Assembly: GCA_026710945.1 (NCBI GenBank)
Contig: JAPOQA010000046.1
Coordinates: 62,001-126,000 of the forward strand
Direction: 5' to 3'
DNA length: 64,000 nucleotides
From: Chloroflexota bacterium
GTDB taxonomy: Bacteria > Chloroflexota > UBA11872 > VXOZ01
Shown one piece after another: positions 25,045 to 33,969 of the stretch. The notes below the pieces were generated by a model that was given only the letters and a program-made list of their open reading frames with translations, ran no database searches and had not been told where the DNA came from. Position numbers and translations under genes: made by a program. Every line of letters begins with the position of its first letter. Position 1 is the stretch's first letter.

Positions 25045-26397
25045 ATGCTTTCACGGCGGTCGTTACTCGCAGGCACAGCGGCGCTTGCTGCCGGCTGTAG
25101 CACCCTAGATTCTCCGCCATCCTCGCCGAGCCCTCCGCCGGGAGTTGAGATAAGAGTGGCGGCCGTTGGTCAAGAGCAGTTTGCGTTTGGCTTTCCGTTC
25201 ACTGGGTGGCCGGAGGAAAAGTACATCCGGACGGTAAGTACGCTGGAGGCGGATAAAGAGAATAAGCTAGGGCCCACGCGGGTCGGATACCGTGTTGCGC
25301 TGCGCTTCTTTTACGAGTTGGACCCGGTATTCTATCAAACGCAGATATCCGCTAAAGAGTTCGAGGAGGTGAAGGCGCAGGCCCTGAAGGCGGCGGAGGC
25401 AATGCTGGAGGATTTCGAGGCAGACCTCGTGACCGTGCAGCCGCACCAGGCGCACTGGCTGGGACGGGAGGGACTCTTGCTGCCGTTGGACCCCTTCAGC
25501 GACTCCGCGGATGCAGCTCTGGAGCGGGAGTTCTTCCCAAGTGTAGTCAGCGAATTCCGCAGCAGCGGCGTTCTCTACGGACTGCCCATCGCCGCGCGTC
25601 CGCTCATGCTCTACTACGATGAAGCGTTCCTCAAGGAACACGACGTGCCGCCACCGGACGCAAGCTGGAACTGGCACGACTTGGCGGAGAACGCCGCGAG
25701 GCTCACCACGTATTCGGAAGACGGCACGGTGGCCCGCTGGGGGCTGGTCGCCCATTTGGAGGAGGTCTGGTGGGCGCTGTGGCAGAACGAAGCGATGGTA
25801 CTTGATCCGGAGAGCTCACAATGCCGGTTGCGGGAACCGGCGGCGAGGGCGGCCCTGCAATTCGTGCAGGACCTGATGCACAAGCAGCGCGTCTCGCCAC
25901 CGCTTACCGGCGTCGACTTGCAGGAGTTACTCTTCAATCGAAGCTCGCTGCCGGCAATGCTCTATGATCATCCCCTTTCGCGATTCGACCTGAGAGGGTT
26001 TCGCATGGCTCCGCTGCCTCGGGGAAGAGTGCATGCCGTGCCCATGAGAGCCGGCCTTGGTCTCGCGATTGCCGCGCGGACAAAGCGCCCCGAGGAGGCG
26101 TACACGGCGCTGCTGGGCTTCAACCGCGCCATGCAGCAGCAGGCCTCGATACCCGCCGGTAGGGCGGCGGTCGCGCGGCTGTCAGAATTTCGCACTGACC
26201 TCCGTCAGTCAGAAGTGGCCGCGATACAGCACGCGCTGGCACATGGACGGGCGATTCCGGAGCCAGAGCCCGGCTGGGAATACATTGCCATGTACGAAGC
26301 CATGCAGCACCTTGGCCGCGGCGAGGACGTAGCGGCAGCGGTTATCGGCGCGTGCGATCTCGTTCACAAGTATCGGGAGAGGCAACCGAGTCCTTGA
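25045..26397 (+). CDS. ABC transporter extracellular solute-binding protein, divergent
   Basis: A 450-residue secreted lipoprotein: SRRSLLAG (twin-arginine-like), hydrophobic AALAAG, and the lipidated Cys at about residue 18 in LAAGCS. A Pro/Ser linker and a family 1 solute-binding fold follow, recognised by DLVTVQPHQAHWLGREGLLL (a divergent form of the conserved D-hydrophobic segment), YGLPIAARPLMLYYDEAFLK and the later ARTKRPEEAYTALLGF. AAGGAG is 8 nt upstream of the ATG. No transport partner is adjacent. It is oriented away from the DUF3604 gene, with 228 nt between the starts. Confidence 0.75.
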   Translation: MLSRRSLLAGTAALAAGCSTLDSPPSSPSPPPGVEIRVAAVGQEQFAFGFPFTGWPEEKYIRTVSTLEADKENKLGPTRVGYRVALRFFYELDPVFYQTQISAKEFEEVKAQALKAAEAMLEDFEADLVTVQPHQAHWLGREGLLLPLDPFSDSADAALEREFFPSVVSEFRSSGVLYGLPIAARPLMLYYDEAFLKEHDVPPPDASWNWHDLAENAARLTTYSEDGTVARWGLVAHLEEVWWALWQNEAMVLDPESSQCRLREPAARAALQFVQDLMHKQRVSPPLTGVDLQELLFNRSSLPAMLYDHPLSRFDLRGFRMAPLPRGRVHAVPMRAGLGLAIAARTKRPEEAYTALLGFNRAMQQQASIPAGRAAVARLSEFRTDLRQSEVAAIQHALAHGRAIPEPEPGWEYIAMYEAMQHLGRGEDVAAAVIGACDLVHKYRERQPSP

Positions 26398-26433
26398 CGA
26401 AAGCGGTTGCGGCGCATGCGGAACGAGTACCGG

Positions 26434-26778
26434 TTATGTAAGAGGCTTGGCGTCTTCATGCTGGGTACCTGCTCTACCCAGGTCTACCCAAATTATGTCC
26501 CTCTCGATGGCTTGGCGAAACCTTGGCCGCAGTGTGTCGAGCATGAGCACGTCTACGTGGCTGCCGAACTGTGCCTCCAGGTAATCGATAATGGCGAAGT
26601 ATTCCCGCAGAGTTTGATGTTCTGGGGGCAAGTCAATAACGACGTCCAGGTCGCTGCAATCTTGGGCTTCATCGCGTGCGACTGAGCCAATCAGCCCAAT
26701 GGCGGCAACGCCGAGTTCTGCAATTTCCTGGCGGTGTTGGAAAATAGTCTGAACTACGTCTTCTCTCGTAAGTGGCAT
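26434..26778 (-). CDS. Minimal nucleotidyltransferase (MntA/KNTase-like)
   Basis: A 114-residue single-domain nucleotidyltransferase: GLIGSVARDEAQDCSDLDVV carries the family GS...D-x-D catalytic pattern, and the third carboxylate is probably in SHVDVLMLD. In MntA-HepT systems such proteins AMPylate the HEPN toxin partner. No HEPN gene is adjacent: the gene upstream is a PLP enzyme 80 nt away and the one downstream lies on the other strand. It is therefore an orphan or acts in trans. Confidence 0.8.
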   Translation of the reverse strand: MPLTREDVVQTIFQHRQEIAELGVAAIGLIGSVARDEAQDCSDLDVVIDLPPEHQTLREYFAIIDYLEAQFGSHVDVLMLDTLRPRFRQAIERDIIWVDLGRAGTQHEDAKPLT

Positions 26779-26857
26779 GACAGACCGTTCTGACGCTGTG
26801 ATGCACAGTCTTGCGTACTGATAACCGCCATTCCCTATTATTCGTAATCTGTTCTTC

Positions 26858-27991
26858 TCACACCTCGACCGGAACTCTGGCGTTTTGAAAGATCTCCTGC
26901 AGCCGCGCTATCACGGTCGGTACCTCGCTCAGGCGCAATTCGACGGGGTCTATATAGAAGAACCCCTCATCTACGTGGTGGGCGCGGGGGTGGATGGACG
27001 GCGTGCCGGCTTTCAACGCTTCGCAGACTGCCTCAGCCGTCGTGCCGGTGACGGCGGGATCGACGATGATCTTCGCCCGCGCCTGCGGGTTGCCGGTGAT
27101 GTCCGGCTCAGATATTGCCGTGATGCCGGGGATGTCCGCCATGGCTGCAACCACGGGGTCTGTTTTTGCGTCCATGTCCGCGAAATAGGCGTCGCGGTCG
27201 AACGTGCGCAGCCATTCCATGGTGGCGATGACGCTCACAATGCCTTCTTTCGTCGGTTTCATGGCGCGGCCCAGGCCCATGGTCTGGCGGGCGGTGGCGT
27301 CAATGAGCTCGCGGCTGCCCGCAACGACACCGGCCGTAAAGCCGTTGAGATGCTTCTGGTCGCTGAAAACCACCGCAGCCGCGCCCTGTTCCAACAACTC
27401 GCGCGCCAGAAAGGCCTCCGCCGCACCGTCCACGATTACGGGCACGCCGTGAGCGTCCGCAATCGCCACGAACTCCGCGAACGAAAGCTGGTTATGTTGC
27501 ACGGTATGGTGGGAGAGCACAAAGACTGCTGCCGCCGTGTTAAGGGTAATGGCGCGGGCCATATGCTCGGGCAGGGCCCGGTTGACCTCGCCGAATTCCA
27601 CCACGGTCGCGCCGGTCATGCGGATCATCTGAGTAATCGGCGCGCCGAAATTGACGGCATGGCCCTTCTGGATAATGACCTCATTCTTCATGCCGGTGGT
27701 GTCGGGCAGGGAGAGCACGTTGCCGAGGTTGTCGCCGGTCATGGCCCCTGCGCAGGTCACGGTGATGCCCGCCGCCGCGCAGTGGGTCACCGTGCCGGCC
27801 TCGGCGCCGGTGGCGTCGGCAATGGCCGCATCCGCCACCTTCAGGAATTCCGGCATGTCTACGAACTCCGACATGGCCTCCGCGACGCGACTCACGACCT
27901 CCGGCGGCACCGCCGCCGCGCCCAGATGCGTCATCTTGCCGCAGGCATTGATAATGGGCGTCAGCCCGTAGCGCTCATGAAACTGGGACAT
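26858..27991 (-). CDS. SelA-like PLP-dependent enzyme (aminotransferase class V fold)
   Basis: A 377-residue fold-type I PLP enzyme related to SelA and to DgaE-type ammonia lyases. It has the start INACGKMTHLGAA, AAAGITV in the cofactor-binding N-terminal domain, VIVDGAAEAF (Asp for the pyridine nitrogen) and the lysine motif FSDQKHLNGFTAG, where K is the likely Schiff base. Real SelA needs a long N-terminal domain and acts on Ser-tRNA(Sec); no selB or tRNA-Sec is seen, so an amino-sugar or amino-acid lyase or transaminase is more likely. AAGAGG precedes the ATG. The substrate is unknown. Confidence 0.8.
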   Translation of the reverse strand: MSQFHERYGLTPIINACGKMTHLGAAAVPPEVVSRVAEAMSEFVDMPEFLKVADAAIADATGAEAGTVTHCAAAGITVTCAGAMTGDNLGNVLSLPDTTGMKNEVIIQKGHAVNFGAPITQMIRMTGATVVEFGEVNRALPEHMARAITLNTAAAVFVLSHHTVQHNQLSFAEFVAIADAHGVPVIVDGAAEAFLARELLEQGAAAVVFSDQKHLNGFTAGVVAGSRELIDATARQTMGLGRAMKPTKEGIVSVIATMEWLRTFDRDAYFADMDAKTDPVVAAMADIPGITAISEPDITGNPQARAKIIVDPAVTGTTAEAVCEALKAGTPSIHPRAHHVDEGFFYIDPVELRLSEVPTVIARLQEIFQNARVPVEV

Positions 27992-28084
27992 GGTTGCCTC
28001 TTTCTTGTCAGTTCACCGCAATTGCGTTCGAGCTAATTCTTCAATTCTCACACGTCACGCCTATTGTAAAGAATAGCACTCGAC

Positions 28085-28844
28085 TCAAAGGCATGCGCAG
28101 TGGAAATGCCGCATAGGCAGGTATTTTAACTTCCAGGCACGTTTACCTGTCGTTAGGACGAGAGGTCGGCAGTTTCGCCGGGCACTCGTTCGCAAGTCTG
28201 GAGGCCACTTGGCCCATCGGCTCTGCAGGAACTTTACCTCACTCTCGACGGAAGGCGGGGCTAGGTTGCACTTGCAAAGATTCACCCTCACCCTAGCCCT
28301 CTCCCGTCGAGGGAGAGGGGACATCCGCGCTGTGGCGAGGATTATGCAAAGGTCTCCCCAGGGAGAGGGAGTAAGTCTTGGGCCTCTGGGCAGGGTCTTA
28401 CAAGGGTCTCGCTAGAGCAAACTTTGCAGAACTCTTGCCGCAGCGAGGAAGTCTCCACTCCCTTGACGGAGACCTTTGCACAGCTCCGTCATTCCGGCGG
28501 AAGCCGGAATCCAGAAGGTTGAGGGTAGCTTGAGAATACTCGCTATGCAGCCAACTTTCACCCTGCACCACCCGGATTTCCCCATCACGGTAAAGGGGTT
28601 CTACAAGAGTCGCTTAGGGCAGAGGAATATGTTAAGGAAAGAGAGGGAGGTCTCGCACGAGGGAGTGGCTCTTTGAGTACTAGAGTGATGAGTTTGCTCA
28701 AGTGGTTCCGGCGATGGCGATGCCAGAATCTGCTGCGGCGTAAGGGGGCCCGAAGAACGGTCGTGAGTCTGCTCTGGATTCAAGTCCCTGCAACGGCTGG
28801 CCGCATATGAGCGAGCCGACCATGGCAAGAGCGTGTCAACAGAG
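28085..28844. repeat. 760-nt gap with C-rich and palindromic repeats
   Basis: No gene is supported. 28278-28370 carries the C-rich repeat (tcaccctagccctctcccgt, then a cgagggagagggg half) and gcaaaggtctcc; 28486-28513 is a gtcattccggcggaagccgg palindrome. A weaker ccttgacggagacctttgca segment is at 28452-28477. The last 300 nt hold nothing recognisable. Confidence 0.55.
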
Positions 28845-29675
28845 TTATGGCACTTGGCTATCCTCGGCGCGTATGCTTTGATACTGGCAGCCTTGGGGAA
28901 AGTGCTGCACACGAACGCCGGGGAAGTGTGCCTTTAGGTACTCTGCCAGGGAGCGCATGCCCCACTCCTCGGCGGTGGCGTGGTTTACGACCAGCAGGGG
29001 CAGGTCGCGGTCCAGCGCCCAACTCCCGTCTCGCCAGAAGCTCATGCCGTCATCGGTCACCAGCAGTGCGTCGGGCGGGTTGCCCTCCTTGTCGCGCAGT
29101 TGCGCCATGTGAGGCACGCGGCAGGCGGCGCCCGTGCCGATGGCCAAGCGCTCCACCGTGCGCGTGAGGTCGCCGACCACCTGCACCTGGTCCTGTCCAA
29201 TGGCGCTGAGCCGCGCGGCCAGGCTCTGCGCCAAGGCCTGGGCAGTTTGGCTTGGCACCGCATAGAGCCCATACCAGTGGCGCTCGTCCTCGGTCAGCGG
29301 CGGCCCCTCCAGTCCGAGACCCCGCGCCCAGCTATCGCGGATGCCGTGCGTCGGCATCACGTCCCACACGTCATGGCAGCGGTAGACGACCATGCCGGTC
29401 TCCGCCAGCCAGAGGCCCTTTGCTTCTGTGTAGGTATCGGCATATGCGCCGGGATCGTCATCGCGGTGCACGTAGAAGGTGGGTTCGTGGGTTACGAAGA
29501 AGTTGAATCCCTGCGCGTGCGCGGCTTTGAGCGTAGAAAACTGGCTCTGCCACGCCACGGCAATGCCGCGCACGTTCAAGCCGGGATCGCCTGACTTGAA
29601 CGTATCCACGGTATGGCTCCAATCAACCCACGTGCCGACTGCCCGCATGTGCACGTCGAGTTCAAACGCGCGCAT
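28845..29675 (-). CDS. NIF3-like dinuclear metal protein
   Basis: A 276-residue NIF3/DUF34 family member: GIAVAWQSQFSTLKAAHAQG, FNFFVTHEPTFY (metal-binding His-Glu), VYRCHDVWDVMP and LLVVNHATAEEWGMRSLAEY near the C-terminus, where His and Glu complete a two-metal site. It forms hexamers in known structures. It may be a hydrolase or metal chaperone; function is not settled in the family. GGAGAGG sits about 8 nt before the ATG. It is divergent from the DUF255 gene. Confidence 0.85.
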   Translation of the reverse strand: MRAFELDVHMRAVGTWVDWSHTVDTFKSGDPGLNVRGIAVAWQSQFSTLKAAHAQGFNFFVTHEPTFYVHRDDDPGAYADTYTEAKGLWLAETGMVVYRCHDVWDVMPTHGIRDSWARGLGLEGPPLTEDERHWYGLYAVPSQTAQALAQSLAARLSAIGQDQVQVVGDLTRTVERLAIGTGAACRVPHMAQLRDKEGNPPDALLVTDDGMSFWRDGSWALDRDLPLLVVNHATAEEWGMRSLAEYLKAHFPGVRVQHFPQGCQYQSIRAEDSQVP

Positions 29676-29947
29676 TGAATCCGCCTCTCCTTTAGACTTG
29701 GCGACGGTTTATCAGATTTCAGTAGACCACTTAGGCACTCTAGCCTGCATTTTGCCGGTCCGTCAAAGGAGGGAAACCGCATGGAATCGGATTGGCAGCG
29801 CGTACACGATTCGCGTCAGACATCGTCAACTGACGCCCGACTGGTAGGCAGCAGGACACTGGAACCCGGTTCGCTTGACCCGGACAGTCACGCGGTAGCC
29901 AATGCGGCCTCTCGGTATAATGGAGTCACCTACACAAGTAATCTCTC

Positions 29948-31945
29948 GTGAAGAACGCCATGTACCATCCCGGTCCACTCACACAGCAGTATCGTTTCTC
30001 GCCCCGCCCGCACAGCGCGCACCTCATCCCCTGGCGCACGTGGTCGGAAGCGGCGTTTGCCGAGGCGCAAGCGCGCAACCGGCCTATCCTGCTCTGCATC
30101 ACTACGGCGTGGAGCCAGTGGTCGCATCTCATGGACGAGCGGGCGTATTCCGACGACACGGTGCAGTATCTCATCAAAACCGAGTTCGTGCCGGTGCGGG
30201 TGGATGCCGCCGAACGTCCCGACATCGACCGGCGTTACAACCGCGGCGGCTGGCCCACCACAGCATTTCTCACGCCGGAAGGCGAGCTCATGGCGGGGGC
30301 TACCTACATTCCCGTGCAGGAGATGCGCGACTTTCTGGTGGAACTCGCCGAAGAGTACCGCAAGAATCGCGACACCATCCGCGAGAAGCTCGGCGCGTTG
30401 GAAGAAAAGCGGCGGGAGGCTGAGGCTGCTGAGAAGGCCACGGACGGCGTGCTTACGCCCGCAATCGCCGCCGAATCGGTCGCCTACATCACCGCCGCGT
30501 TCGACCACGTGAACGGCGGTCTCGGCGACGCTCCCAAATTCACCCATACGGAAGCGCTGGGCCTTGCGCTGGAGTGGTGCCAGCATGCGCTTGACTACGA
30601 TCTGGCCGCGCTGGTCAAACACTCCCTCGACATCATGGCGCTGAGCAACCTCTTCGAGCGGGAGGATGGGGTATTCTTCCGTTTTGCCAACGACGCCCTG
30701 TGGGAAGACCCGGAACGTGAATGCACGCTGGAAGAGAATGCGGCGCTGGCCTCGCTCTACATGGAAGCCGCACACGTCTTTCGTGAGGAAAGCTTCACAC
30801 AGACCGGCGCGCGTGTGCTGCAGTTCTTGGTCGCGAAGCTGCGCGATCCCGCTTCCGGAGCGTTCTACGCGGGTTTCTTTGCCCCGGACGCGTACTACAA
30901 CCTGCCTGCGGCGCAACGGATCGCGTTCGGCGAAACATGCATCGATCCGGTAGTCCACGCCAAGGAAAATGCGCTGGCGGCGCAGGCTTTCCTGGATGCC
31001 TACCGCACGACGGAAGACTCCGCCTACTGCGACCACGCGGTTGCGATCCTATCGCATCTCTGGCACGCGATGTGGGACCCGGAACGCGGCATCGCGCGCA
31101 ATTGGAGCGGAGCCCGCGACCCTGTCGAAGCCTGCGACCCTGTCGAAGCCTGCGACCCTGTCGAAGCCTGCGGCCCTGTCGAAGCCTGCGACCCTGTCGA
31201 AGCCTGCGACCTGGTCGAAGCCTGCGACCTGGTCGAAGACTGCGACCCGATCGGAACCGCGTACGGCTGGGGGTGGCTGCCGGACCAAGCCGCCGCCGCC
31301 CGCGCCTTGGTGCAGGCTTACGAAATCACAGGCCAGCGAAAGTATTTGGACCGAGCGCAGGCGGTAGCCAACCACATCCTGCGCGTCCATCATGATCCTG
31401 CGACCGGCGGCTTTTGGGACAGCGTTCCTAGACTCGCCGCTGCTTGGGGTGACGAAGAGTCGGAGGCGCCGCTGGGGCTCCTGGCCCAGCGTCAGGAGGT
31501 GATGGCAGATACAGCGGCAGTGGCTGAGCTCCTGATTCGCCTGTGGCGTCTGACCACCAGGGAAGACTATCGCTCGAGCGCCCAGACGGCACTCGCAAAC
31601 TATGCAGATTCGTTTCGGTACTTTGGGCATTTTGGCGCGCCCTACGGACAGGCGGTAGACCGTCTGCTGCGCGAGCCGACGCATATTCTCGTGGTCGGCG
31701 CGCGCGCCGCGCCAGCGGCACACGCCCTGTTTCAACAGGCGCTGCGCATCCATACGCCGGGTCAAATCGTGCAATGGCTTGATCCGGAGCAAGACGCGGA
31801 CCTGCTAGCTGCGCGAGGAATGGCAGTAGCAGACAGTACACCGGTGGCACGGGTCTATAGTGGTACGGATGAGGTGGCACAGGCCGCGACGGCTGCAGAG
31901 CTTGCGGCTCGCTTCGAGCACGTGGAGCAGCAGGAAGAGAATTGA
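29948..31945 (+). CDS. DUF255/YyaL-type thioredoxin-fold protein without redox cysteines
   Basis: A 665-residue protein with an N-terminal thioredoxin-like DUF255 domain (to about residue 145) and an (alpha/alpha)6 domain like N-acylglucosamine epimerases or glycosidases. The signature VDAAERPDIDRRYNRGGWPT is clear. The usual CHWCH is SQWSH (in TAWSQWSHLMDE), so both redox cysteines are serines. Residues 391-432 are seven in-frame copies of the hexapeptide D(P/L)VEAC, encoded by an 18-bp tandem repeat. A TATAAT at 29916-29921 precedes the gene; GTG 29948 or ATG 29960 may start it. A sugar-related role is inferred from the C-terminal fold. Confidence 0.8.
   Translation: MKNAMYHPGPLTQQYRFSPRPHSAHLIPWRTWSEAAFAEAQARNRPILLCITTAWSQWSHLMDERAYSDDTVQYLIKTEFVPVRVDAAERPDIDRRYNRGGWPTTAFLTPEGELMAGATYIPVQEMRDFLVELAEEYRKNRDTIREKLGALEEKRREAEAAEKATDGVLTPAIAAESVAYITAAFDHVNGGLGDAPKFTHTEALGLALEWCQHALDYDLAALVKHSLDIMALSNLFEREDGVFFRFANDALWEDPERECTLEENAALASLYMEAAHVFREESFTQTGARVLQFLVAKLRDPASGAFYAGFFAPDAYYNLPAAQRIAFGETCIDPVVHAKENALAAQAFLDAYRTTEDSAYCDHAVAILSHLWHAMWDPERGIARNWSGARDPVEACDPVEACDPVEACGPVEACDPVEACDLVEACDLVEDCDPIGTAYGWGWLPDQAAAARALVQAYEITGQRKYLDRAQAVANHILRVHHDPATGGFWDSVPRLAAAWGDEESEAPLGLLAQRQEVMADTAAVAELLIRLWRLTTREDYRSSAQTALANYADSFRYFGHFGAPYGQAVDRLLREPTHILVVGARAAPAAHALFQQALRIHTPGQIVQWLDPEQDADLLAARGMAVADSTPVARVYSGTDEVAQAATAAELAARFEHVEQQEEN
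31118..31243 (+). repeat. 18-bp tandem repeat, seven copies, inside the DUF255 gene
   Basis: Unit gaccctgtcgaagcctgc in frame, with variants ggccct and gacctg in units 4 and 6-7. A shortened unit follows to about 31255. The unit contains cctgtcgaag, the core of the palindromic repeat family found in the gaps. Confidence 0.9.
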
Positions 31946-31996
31946 GTGGTGCGTGCCGCGCCGGTCGTCAATTCACATTAGGACTCACTAGAACGC

Positions 31997-32452
31997 TTAG
32001 GCGCGGTTCGGCGCGTCCGCATCAACGTCCGCAACCGCCTGCGCTCCCGTGAGTTTTATTGCGGTGCTCCCCTCTTTTCTGAGAATCATCGTCGCGGTAT
32101 CAAGGTCGGTGCACCGCACGACCACAAGGGCTTGGACGCTGGTATCTTGCACTTCTATCGGGAGCGCCTTTTGACTGGTCAGGCGAATGTTGAGAAGCGC
32201 GCCGGCCGCGCCGCACAAAACCATGACTGGCAGTAAGAATTCGCTCGGCACGACGAAGACCGTGCCGAGACCCAGCGCCCCGCCGATAACGCCCCCTTGC
32301 GCGCCGCGTAGGACAAGGCGGATCAACGCAGCCCGAGAGCCTTCGTGCTCGACTTTGACCATCTCCACTTCGAAGCCAAGCACCGCCAGCTCCTCTACCG
32401 CGAGGAGCGCCGCACTCCGCGTGTGGAACGATCCAATAAGTTGGCTTGCCAT
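31997..32452 (-). CDS. Small membrane-associated protein, YflT/DUF1269-like
   Basis: A 151-residue protein from the ATG at 32452 (GGGGTG 5 nt upstream). The N-terminus ASQLIGSFHTRSAALLAVEE has the YflT/general-stress-protein 17M pattern (sequence-specific alpha-beta unit followed by Gly-rich region). A hydrophobic Gly-rich stretch AQGGVIGGALGLGTVFVVPS with LLPVMVLCGAAGALL follows and may form one or two helices. Convergent with the DUF255 gene. The family call is tentative. Confidence 0.55.
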   Translation of the reverse strand: MASQLIGSFHTRSAALLAVEELAVLGFEVEMVKVEHEGSRAALIRLVLRGAQGGVIGGALGLGTVFVVPSEFLLPVMVLCGAAGALLNIRLTSQKALPIEVQDTSVQALVVVRCTDLDTATMILRKEGSTAIKLTGAQAVADVDADAPNRA

Positions 32453-32663
32453 CACGCACCCCATTCGGTTAGAGAGAGCTGCAATTGCCCAATTATGAGA
32501 CTGGACTCAGCCCTTCAATTCAGAATTTACCTGTAGACGATGTGTTGTATCGCCGCTATGCGAAACAGACTCTAAGATCATAAATCCGCCACTTAAGGAC
32601 ATACACGATGGATAACTGCGGCTCCGCGCTTGCTATAGGGCGCAAAGCATTCTATTCGGAACA

Positions 32664-33119
32664 TCAGCGTCCCTTCCGGGCACGCAGGGCTTTACGAGGC
32701 TGGATAGTATCAGCTTGCAGCGGCTTTAGGACCGGCCGCTTACCCGAGAGATAAAGCATAAAGTGGCGCGGGACGGTAGCCTCCTGCAGTTTTTCTACAA
32801 GATCTTGCAGCTTTACGGTCAACATAAGGTGCACTTGCTGTGTGTTGACCCTGTTTTTTCTTCCGTCAAGTCCCCGAACCCAAACGACTGAAACTCCTGC
32901 TTGCCCAATTTGATTGATGTACCTCTTTCTGGCGTCATCGTCTTTCGTAATCCAGACGAACTGGTTTCGTCCTAGCCACCCAATTAGGTCGGGGTCCTTT
33001 TCGCCGCGCTAATCGTGATCCTCCGGATGCGTGATCGGGTAACCAACCAGCGCTAGGGCTCGTGCGACTTGTGGCGGCAGGTTTTCATCGAGAAAGAACC
33101 GAATTGACCTAGGCGGCAT
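32664..33119 (-). pseudogene. PIN-like DUF5615 toxin interrupted by an in-frame amber codon
   Basis: Reading the minus strand from ATG 33119 gives MPPRSIRFFLDENLPPQVAR, ALALVGYPITHPEDHD, then TAG at 33011-33009. The same frame continues as RGEKDPDLIGWLGRNQFVWI, TKDDDARKRY and on through VVWVRGL to a TGA at 32666-32664, 152 codons in all. The protein matches PIN-like DUF5615 (Mut7-C fold) toxins: N-terminal D-E-N, and a central TKDDD. Only the amber codon breaks it. It overlaps the preceding DUF433 gene by 11 nt (33109-33119), the usual antitoxin-toxin arrangement. It may be inactivated, read through, or a sequencing error. Confidence 0.85.
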
Positions 33120-33846
33120 TGGAAAGAAGACGCTCCCACTCTATCGCGTCCTCTACTTGAGCCTTCTGCAAGTTGAATGCCTCTGCGAGGCATTCTTCGC
33201 TGTCACCGGCCTGATTGAGCGACCACAGCGAGCGCGTCTCGACTCGCGTGCCATCTATGCAAGACGCACCAAATTGAATTTCAGGATCAATGACTACTGC
33301 TGGAGAAGGGTTCCACCGGGCGGGCTTCCCTCCAGACGTAAACAAGAGACCGTGATGCGCGGGAGCCAGAAATTCAGACATCAAGTCCCTAAAGGCAAGC
33401 TGACCGTACTGCGACGCCGCAATGAGCTCTCCAGTGAATTGCACAAATACCTCTGAACGTGCAGTCCACATTTCTTCGGTAATGAAGGGTTGTGGAATGC
33501 CTCTCAGATGGCGAATGTAATCCTCGGCTGCCAGAATAGCCTTGTAAGCTATGTTGCGGGAACGGAACAAGGCAATCATGCGCAAACGCACGAGATCAGC
33601 GAAGGTTATCACACGGTCTCTACTAGACACCCTAAGCGGGTCTTCCCACTCCATGCCACGACGAATCCATTGCGACAAGTGGTGAGTTGTAGCTTCGATA
33701 AACTCGCCGTGTCGCAGTTTCCACTGTCTTAGGCTTACGCCTGGAGGAGGAGTGGTTGCGCGAAGGAGAACCGCAGTTTCCCGCAGCGTATAGGCTCCCG
33801 CAGAGAGTACAGCTTCCGAATGTTCTAGCTTAGTGATTTGCGCCAT
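33109..33846 (-). CDS. DUF433 antitoxin-like protein with N-terminal helix-turn-helix
   Basis: A 245-residue protein. The first ~110 residues look like a DNA-binding region (LREtAVLLRAT, LSQWIRRGMEWEDP, VITFADLVRLRMIALFRSRN). The C-terminal 50 residues match DUF433: IDGTRVETRSLWSLNQAGDS, then EECLAEAFNLQKAQVEDAIE. DUF433 proteins are VapB45-type antitoxins of PIN-like DUF5615 toxins, as the overlapping downstream gene confirms. AAAGGGG lies close to the ATG. With the toxin broken, it may persist as an orphan regulator. Confidence 0.75.
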   Translation of the reverse strand: MAQITKLEHSEAVLSAGAYTLRETAVLLRATTPPPGVSLRQWKLRHGEFIEATTHHLSQWIRRGMEWEDPLRVSSRDRVITFADLVRLRMIALFRSRNIAYKAILAAEDYIRHLRGIPQPFITEEMWTARSEVFVQFTGELIAASQYGQLAFRDLMSEFLAPAHHGLLFTSGGKPARWNPSPAVVIDPEIQFGASCIDGTRVETRSLWSLNQAGDSEECLAEAFNLQKAQVEDAIEWERLLSNAA

Positions 33847-33969
33847 GGCCCCTTTCCTTTACGTTGGACGAGAGGACCTTTTCCTCGAGTAGTAGGTGTT
33901 CCAAGCAAGCGCGATTTCATGCTTACCGGACGCAGATTGTAGCTTGGCACGACTCTTGAGCAGCATTTA

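Noticed and set aside
26858-27991. True selenocysteine synthase (SelA)
   Set aside because: Too short, lacks the N-terminal tRNA-binding domain, and no selB, selD or tRNA-Sec was seen.
28085-28844. Short genes between the SelA-like and NIF3 genes
   Set aside because: Frames of 60-100 codons follow the repeat sequence and have no ribosome sites.
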